Shown one piece after another: positions 58,201 to 64,000 of a DNA stretch of 64,000 bases (position 1 is its first letter; each line of letters starts with the position of its first letter). Below the pieces are notes generated by a model. That model saw only the letters and a list, made by a program, of their open reading frames with translations, did not search any database and had not been told where the DNA came from. Where the stretch lies: NCBI GenBank assembly GCA_963854835.1, contig OY978526.1:34634501-34698500 (forward strand). Reading direction: 5' to 3'. This stretch comes from Megamerina dolium. Its lineage: Eukaryota > Arthropoda > Insecta > Diptera > Megamerinidae. The position numbers and the translations under genes were made by a program.

Positions 58201-59693
58201 GATCATAGTAACAATATTCCATTGCTGATATTCAACAATCAGCGCGCGTGTGGTGAGTTAAGTGAAACTCGTAAAATGCCACATGATCAAAATAAAAAAC
58301 AAAACAAAATTTAGTACACAAATAATGAAAAAATAAAAAAATAAAAAATTGCGTTATCGGGTTGCTGATGTCAACACAGTGGAACAAAATATATTTGATT
58401 TGATTAGACTTTTGTTGGGCGTTTGTACACTTTATTGCTTGCGATTATAAACATTATCTACTGATAAACAATAATCTATAAAGTAGATGGGTATGTATTC
58501 AATTATAATGTTTGCATACGTATATACCTACGTACATACATATGATTATGTGAACTTCAAAATTTATTTATTAATAATTAATCGCGGTATGTATGTACGC
58601 GTTTGAAACGCGTATATATTGTTATTGATAAAAACCAAATGGAATTCATGCAATTGAAAGTGAAAATTATAGATTTTAAAGTAAATACATATGTCTATAT
58701 ATAGTTATCAGCAGTAGTTTCATCTGCAAATAATTTGTTCATATAGATGTGAGTATGGGTGATATAAGTCAATGCATGAAAATAAGGAAAATTAAATAAA
58801 GCAAAGAAATAGGAAACATGTAGGTACATTATAATTTGACCGAAATGTCAAGTACGAATAATAGAACAAGGTCAACGAAACATGTTACAAAATATCCCTT
58901 AAAGGTGGTAAAGAACACATTATGCAATGCAGTTTAGAACAAACTTTTATAGTTGAAGAGTAACACACAAAAAAATACAGATCAATGCCAAACATTTATG
59001 AAGTAAAGAAAAAAAAAAACAAGAACTTATGCCACCATAGCACGTATGCGCATTACATAAGCATACAAATGCTTTCGACAAAAACTGGTTCAAATTAGCT
59101 CATACCGCAAATGCACATTTATAACACAATTTAATAACCGATTGTATTCTTATAAGGAAAACACAGAATCTAAACTGGAAATTTATTTCAAAAATATTGT
59201 ATAAATACATAGTATCAACACATTACGCTCACTTGAAAAATCGATTTTTCTAATTTAGTGATAATTAATGAGATTACATACCTCCTTTGGTTGGCACACG
59301 ATGAGTACTGTGCTGAGCACGATATCCTGTTATCATTTCGTAGTCACCAGAGTCACGTCGCAAAGGAAAAGCTATTTCAATGATATGGTCACATGGTTGC
59401 ATAAGCATAAGGATACCCTTGACTTTCTTCTTTTTCTCTTCAAGTGAAAGTTTTCCTTTCATATCGTCTATGAGACGGTCTTCCGCAATTTGGCACCCAC
59501 GATGGAAGAAATATTCAACCATATCAAAGAAACGTGGATCCTTTGCAGTGGGCACACTCTTGAGACGATCGGGAATTTGATGTTCAGCATAGCCACGTGT
59601 TTGAAGGGCGGCAGTGGGCAGAGCTTTAACTAATGTGGCAACTTCTTGCTGGCGCAAAGTGGCTTGACGAGCCAAATTTTTTAAATGATACAT
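52268..59693 (-). CDS. Gdh: Glutamate dehydrogenase (mitochondrial)
   Basis: Constitutive exons 59693-59282, 54695-54261, 54202-54045, 53973-53812, 53746-53542 and 52539-52268 join in frame to 547 aa. Including the 39-nt cassette exon 53057-53019 gives 560 aa. It converts glutamate to 2-oxoglutarate and ammonia with NAD(P). The N-terminus ([16 protein letters not shown]) is a basic mitochondrial presequence. Substrate and catalytic segments are [45 protein letters not shown], the Rossmann-type [10 protein letters not shown] and NGPTTPAAD. The C-terminus ([20 protein letters not shown] to TYRDAGLAF) is canonical. The start is the ATG at 59693; an upstream in-frame TTG is not credible. Intron 1 is 4.6 kb and holds a mariner relic. 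There is no sign of inactivation. Confidence 0.96.
53019..53057 (-). other. Gdh: Gdh 39-nt cassette exon (13 residues)
   Basis: It is bounded by AATTTAG and GTACAGTT splice signals and preserves phase between exon 5 and the last exon. It adds [16 protein letters not shown] residues just before [11 protein letters not shown], so it looks like a tandem copy of the start of the next exon. From memory, Drosophila Gdh makes two subunits differing by a 13-residue insert. Use of this exon here is an inference. Confidence 0.75.
54720..59280 (-). other. Gdh intron 1
   Basis: This 4.6-kb intron has a GTATGT donor after 59282 and a TTTGCAG acceptor before 54695. Apart from the mariner relic at 55130-55840 it is AT-rich DNA with short homopolymer runs, and I see no gene in it. 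Confidence 0.7.
55130..55840 (+). pseudogene. Mariner transposase relic with an internal tandem duplication
   Basis: The plus strand at about 55535 reads [16 protein letters not shown], a mariner N-terminal motif. Further on are KLHELCLELLPHPVYSSDLS and, at the end, VGQSV-type residues before a run matching the mariner C-terminus. A segment of about 185 bp (about 55237-55400) is repeated at 55421-55590. The copies share GAAAGTTATGGACGCCAAAT and the DDRRV region with many differences. Numerous stops make it non-functional. Confidence 0.65.
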
Positions 59694-59767
59694 GATTCCG
59701 TGTTCGAGCAAACTACACTCATAAACACACTTTCTAAACTTTTTTTCCTACAGCTAATTGGAGCTAC

Positions 59768-59802
59768 ACAACTGTTTGCAAACCGTCCCCGTAACAAACT
59801 GA
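59768..59802 (-). promoter_or_regulatory. Gdh core promoter: initiator plus DPE
   Basis: TCAGTT at 59802-59797 (minus) puts +1 at 59800. Exactly at +28 to +33 lies AGTTGT (59773-59768), a full match to the DPE consensus RGWYVT. The start codon is about 107 nt downstream. No TATA box was seen, consistent with a DPE-driven promoter. Confidence 0.6.
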
Positions 59803-59829
59803 CCGAACTTTCGCAAATTTAATTAATCA

Positions 59830-60060
59830 TATGTCATGCGGTGTTGCCAGCTGCTATGAATATCTTCTATAATATTTATTTGAACTTGTTGTGGTATTCA
59901 CAAAATATTGAAGAAATCTTACAGTAGTGTAAATGTAAAACACCTAAATATTACATAAAATTCTTATTATGCCTGTGAAAGACATCTGGTAAAATTACCA
60001 TGGTAGCTATACTATGAAATATACTTTACTAGATGGGTGACATACTTAACATAGTATTAG
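59830..60060. other. Upstream spacer of Gdh
   Basis: Nothing is recognised apart from the promoter at its left edge and a MITE relic that begins further right. Confidence 0.3.
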
Positions 60061-60075
60061 TAGTAATGGCTCAAC

Positions 60076-60160
60076 AACCCATCGACCTAAAAACGCAGAC
60101 CGTGTCAGCTGACACGATGTATCTTATGGGATTATCGTGTTAACAAAAACTCACCAGAAT
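60076..60160. repeat. Degraded fragment of the 202-bp MITE family
   Basis: CATCGACCTAAAAACGCAG, then GTGTCAGCTGACACGA and ATCTTATGGGATTATCGTGT, match the left half of the MITE with substitutions. The right half is missing. Confidence 0.7.
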
Positions 60161-60362
60161 CAAGTAATTTGATTTTTCCCGTAAAACCGTGTGATCTGAT
60201 CGCTTTCTATCCGTCAAAGTGGGCAGATTAAACTTTTATAAATTAATAAGGAATAAGCTGAGAAAGTTGGCATTTTTTTTATATTAATCTAAACTATCAT
60301 CGTTCTTAGTTATTAACTAAAACATACTTCACGTATGTTTCGTTTTTTTAGTTTCGGACATA

Positions 60363-62113
60363 CAGTATGTCAAGAATGAGTTTACACATTGAAAAAAAAT
60401 TCAAATTTTCAACTTTCTTAGCCAAAAATATTAACTTTTATTTCCATATACAATTTTTTTTTATTAGTTACTGATATTTACAGTATTTATAAAAGATTCA
60501 TAAAAAAAATTGCAAGTTCTACGCAAAAGAAAAGAAAAATACAACAAAAAGAAATTTTACTCAATTTTATAAGTGTCAAGAAACTCTTTTCACAAACGAT
60601 ACAAAGTCTTTTTTTTATAATATTTCTTAGTTAAAATTTGATCAAGTAAAATATTTAGTATTTAGTATGGCCACATTTAGCATCTATCACGGATTGTAGC
60701 CGTTTATTCATAAAATAAACCAACTTTTTTAGGCCATAATTGCTCGGTATATTTTGCCACTCTTCCAGTATAGCAGTTTTAAGTGCTGTACGGTTTTTAG
60801 GTTGCCTTTTAGCCACTTTTTTCTTTAAGTAGACCCACAGATTTTCAATAGGGTTAAGGTCTGGACTTTGGGCTGGTGCATCCATATATTTACCGCAGTA
60901 ATAAAGAAGCCACAGTCGCACCCTACTCGCCTTATGCTTTGTGTCATTATCTTGATAAAATTTGAAATGCGGTTTGCCCTCTCTGATGAACCCACATTTT
61001 TTCGCACTACTGATTAAATGACTTCAAAATGCCTAAATAAAGTTGTGCGTCCATGGTTGAATCTATAAAAGCCAATTCTCCTACTCCTCTGCTTGAGATA
61101 CATCCCCAAATCATAATGAACATTTTTCCAAATTTAACAGTAGGAATTATGTGTCGATTTTCTAAAGCTGTTAATGCCTTGCGCCACACTCTGGTCGGTC
61201 CATCGTTGTAATACAACATCATTTTTGTCTCGTCACAGAATATTACGTCGTCCCAATATTCATCAGGTTGTGAAATGAGCCTTGAGGCGAAGGAGAAACG
61301 TCTTTCAATATTTTGTGCTGATAGCAGCGGCTTCTTACGAGCAACTCTTAATGAGTATTTGTTTCTCATTATCGCCTGTAGTACAGTTTTATGGGAAAGC
61401 ACTATACCACACTCTTCCTTGAGTTTCTCAGCAAGCGTTCTGGTCGAAATTTGTGGATTTTTGTGCAGTTCCCTCATCATTAAGCGCTCTGCCCGATCAG
61501 TAATTTTAAGCTTAGGGCCACCTCCACACTTTGACCCCAATCTACCCTCATTTTCAGCTCGATTTTAAACATTATAAATTGTTTTACGTGTTACAGAGAA
61601 CATTTTTGATAACTTCTCCACATTTTCTCCCAATTGGAGATTGTAGTATATAAGCTGAACCACTTCAGCCGATAACCTTTTGCCTGGCATTTTAAAAACA
61701 CAATATTTAAACAGATGATGTGGACAAAGCAAAAATTAATCACAAACTAACAAACAAAATCATAGGAACAGGTCACTGCAATGTGTTTACGCAAATAGAT
61801 AACTGTAAATGTACCGTTAATCGTTGAAGTGTTGCATAAAGGAATTAAAAAATAGTTGTGAAAAGAGTTTCTTGACACTTGTAAAATTGAGTAAAATTTC
61901 TTTTTGTTGTATTTTTCTTTTCTTTTGCGGTAAACTTGCAATTTTTTTTCATGAATCTTTTATAAATACTGTAAATATCTAACTAATAAAATTAAATAAT
62001 AATCTGAATAATAAAAAAAAATGTGTATATGGAAATAAAAGTTAATGTTTTTGGCTAAGAAAGTTGAAAATTTGGATTTTTTTTCAATGTGTAAACTCAT
62101 TCTTGACATACTG
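60363..62113 (-). mobile_element. Tc1-like DNA transposon with long terminal inverted repeats
   Basis: The ends CAGTATGTCAAGAATGAG and CTCATTCTTGACATACTG are flanked by TA (60361-60362 and 62114-62115), the Tc1/mariner target duplication. The inverted similarity extends about 240 bp inward on both sides (60363-60598 and 61868-62113). The total of about 1.75 kb encloses one transposase gene with inactivating changes. Layout and size resemble long-repeat Tc1 elements such as Minos or Paris types, but the protein is not Minos. Confidence 0.85.
60655..61690 (-). pseudogene. Tc1-like DD34E transposase, broken
   Basis: From the ATG at 61690 the frame reads MPGKRLSAEVVQLIYYNLQ (paired-like HTH) and stops near 61567. 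It resumes as GSKCGGGPKLKITDRAERLM, KTVLQAIMRNKYSLRVARKK and IFCDETKMMLY (first Asp), followed by WGCISSRGVGELAFI. A frameshift near 61015 moves to the next frame, with FYQDNDTKHKA (second Asp) and SPDLNPIENLWVYLKKKV (Glu). All three catalytic residues survive, and two lesions abolish the frame. Confidence 0.85.
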
Positions 62114-62251
62114 TATATACTATGAAATTTGATCATGAATAGGTAAGTGTATTTAAATGCATGCATTTACAATGATACATGGCAACATTGTTATGTATGT
62201 ATGTATACAAAGTAGAATAAGTTGATTTCTCCGTTGTCGCTACGGGCATAA

Positions 62252-62453
62252 TGCTGCAACTAGCCACCGACGTAAAAACGTAGAACGTGTCAGCTGACAC
62301 GACCTATCTTATGGGAATGTCGTGTTAACGAAAACTCACCACCGTATGACGGTGACGTAGACGTTGCTCGGAGCGGAGAAAATCAATGCAATTTTGTATG
62401 TTCTTACGTACGGGCGGTACGTACGTACGCTACGTCGGTGGCTAGTTTCAGCA
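62252..62453. mobile_element. 202-bp Harbinger-type MITE, copy 2
   Basis: The ends TGCTGCAACTAGCC and GGCTAGTTTCAGCA are flanked by TAA on both sides. It differs from the copy at 43661 by only a few bases, including one in the right terminal repeat. Confidence 0.85.
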
Positions 62454-62493
62454 TAACTTTTGACAAATTCATGTTCTTACGTACGGCAAGTAA

Positions 62494-62545
62494 TGCTGCA
62501 ACTAGCCACCGACGTAGCGTACGTACGTACCACCCGTACGTAAGA
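62494..62545. repeat. Inverted partial MITE copy between two full copies
   Basis: TAATGCTGCAACTAGCCACC continues directly into the GTAGCGTACGTACGTACC sequence, which is the right end of the MITE in reverse. Imperfect inverted pieces (TTTTGACAAATTCATG; AAAAATTTGTCAAAA) flank it and make a local palindrome. Confidence 0.7.
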
Positions 62546-62566
62546 GCAAAAATTTGTCAAAAATTA

Positions 62567-62768
62567 TGCTGCAACTAGCCACCGACGTAAAAACGTAGAA
62601 CGTGTCAGCTGACACGACCTATCTTATGAGAATGTCGTGTTAACGAAAACTCACCACCGTATGATAGTGACGTAGACGTTGCTCGGAGCGGAGAAAATCA
62701 ATGCAATTTTGTATGTTCTTACGTACGGGCGGTACGTACGTACGCTACGTCGGTGGCTAGTTGCAGCA
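62567..62768. mobile_element. 202-bp Harbinger-type MITE, copy 3
   Basis: The ends TGCTGCAACTAGCC and GGCTAGTTGCAGCA are flanked by TTA on both sides. The two terminal repeats are identical for at least 20 bp. It is in the same orientation as copy 2, 113 bp away. Confidence 0.85.
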
Positions 62769-63020
62769 TTATGCAAGTAGCAGCGACGGAGAAATCGACT
62801 TTTCTTTCTTATATACATACATAACAATGTTGCCATGTAACACTGTGCGTGCATGCTTTTAATCACACTTACCATTTTCATGATCAAATTTCATAATATA
62901 TATGTTAGAAACTAAAAAAAAATTAATAGTGAAGTATATTTTAATAAATAACTAAACGCGATGATAGTTTTTTCTGAAACAGAAATGGGTATGCAATTAT
63001 TTATCTGCAATAAATTCCTC

Positions 63021-63178
63021 GGATGCTAAACCACAGTTTTAGTCAAAATGTTGATTAGAAACAAAATGGCGGCCATATGAAAAAAAATTGTCCAGTTTTG
63101 CCACCTTTTTTTACCTTTATAGTGCTTGAAAATATATTTAACAATAATTTTTTGATGAAAACTTTGGTTTAGCATCCA
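63021..63178. repeat. Imperfect inverted repeat
   Basis: GGATGCTAAACCACAGTTTT at the left is matched in inverted form by AACTTTGGTTTAGCATCC at the right, with two differences, about 115 bp apart. It could be a small foldback element. Confidence 0.45.
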
Positions 63179-64000
63179 ATGAAAACTATCTAGAACATTT
63201 TCCCAAAATTTCAAGTCGATACCTCTCATAGTTGCTGAGAAAAGTTATCGGCCAGTACAAAAAATGTGGTTTCGAGAAAAACGCGCTTAAAGTTTCGACA
63301 TGACATGACAGCAGGACCAGGATTACTTCAATTAACATGCAAAAAAGTGGGTACTGAGTTTGCGGATTGAAAAACGACTTTGGGGGGTGATAGTATATAG
63401 TATAAGGTACAATAAAACGCAAAAAAATCGATTTTTTCAAACTTCTACCCGGGAACACCCCCTTAATAACACAAAAGCACAAGTATGATCAGTTGCCGTC
63501 TGACTATGACGCATGCATGACGGGCGTTCACTTATACCAAGGAAGTCCTACTTTGATTTTTGAGCTTTTTTACTGATTACAATATCAGGGTCACTTAACA
63601 GAGTTGCAGTATACAGAAATGTTGAAGAGAATAATGCCATGAACTGGAGAGCAAATGCTGTAAGTTAACATAGCAAATTAAATTGAAATAAGACCACATC
63701 ATAAGTGCATATTTATATGAGAATGAAAATATATTTTTATGAATGAATTTTATATACTGTTCTTCTACATTGAATTCCAACAAGTGATATTACTTGCTGA
63801 TATTTCTGATTGCTTGATACACAGGATCGGGAGCTTCGTTAAAACGATGCGTTTAGGCCCTGATTCTATGTCAAAACTGAAAACTATTAAAAGTTCTCTG
63901 CAAAAATACGTTCAAAAGTATTTATGCTATAAAAAATCAATTATTTGTATCTATGCTATAATTTGTTTTGACAAGCAGATTGGTTGCTTGTCTTTGTTGC
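63179..64000. other. Right edge, no gene recognised
   Basis: It contains stretches such as GAGAAAAACGCGCTTAAAG and CTTCTACCCGGGAACACC that look like repetitive non-coding DNA. No protein family was recognised. Confidence 0.3.

Overview
This window is AT-rich eukaryotic DNA from a higher (cyclorrhaphan) fly. The evidence is a set of spliced genes whose proteins read like Drosophila tube, Contactin and glutamate dehydrogenase. They are embedded in dense transposable elements of kinds common in flies: gypsy/mdg3-like LTR elements, jockey- and LOA-type LINEs, Tc1/mariner, PIF/Harbinger and a tRNA-derived SINE. A tephritid fruit fly is a reasonable guess but is not proven from the sequence. There are no prokaryotic operons and no CRISPR arrays.

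Layout. 1-6.7 kb: no protein gene; old transposon pieces, a four-unit tandem repeat whose units look like duplicated non-coding exons, a copia relic and foldback/MITE-like elements. 6.76-8.26 kb (minus): tube, the death-domain adaptor of Toll signalling. 8.5-34.4 kb: a nested transposon block. A decayed Harbinger element (MADF-protein remnant on the left, transposase remnant on the right) is split by a 15.5-kb tandem array of three gypsy-like bodies (minus, 9591-25106). The Harbinger transposase is also cut by a 5'-truncated jockey-clade LINE (plus), which itself carries a nearly full-length LOA-like LINE (27654-33389) bounded by a 12-bp target-site duplication. 34.7-37.8 kb: LTR scrap, SINEs and a long (AT)n microsatellite.

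37.9-42.6 kb (minus): Contactin (8 coding exons, 1400 aa), a septate-junction adhesion protein with C-type lectin, Ig and FN3 domains and a hydrophobic GPI-signal-like tail. 43.5-45.4 kb: a second, older gypsy relic whose LTR carries a 202-bp MITE, then a mariner relic. 45.9-47.8 kb (minus): an unrecognised 132-aa protein and a p31comet/MAD2L1BP homologue (spindle-checkpoint silencing). 50.0-51.5 kb (plus): a five-exon NAD-binding extended SDR/epimerase. 52.3-59.7 kb (minus): Gdh, mitochondrial glutamate dehydrogenase, with a 39-nt cassette exon, a 4.6-kb first intron and an Inr+DPE promoter. SDR and Gdh are convergent, with close poly(A) signals. 60.4-62.8 kb: a Tc1-like element with about 240-bp inverted repeats, then a palindromic cluster of the MITE.

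The host genes are independent housekeeping, developmental and junction genes and do not form a pathway. The most informative part is the gypsy array. All three copies lack one catalytic Asp of the RT YxDD box, and the middle copy shares pol defects with one neighbour and gag defects with the other. That pattern points to growth by unequal crossing-over at DNA level rather than by independent retrotransposition. No wholly new autonomous system was recognised. The best candidates for undescribed units are the 202-bp Harbinger-type MITE, the TA-flanked foldback MITE, the SINE family and the duplicated exon-like units near the left end.
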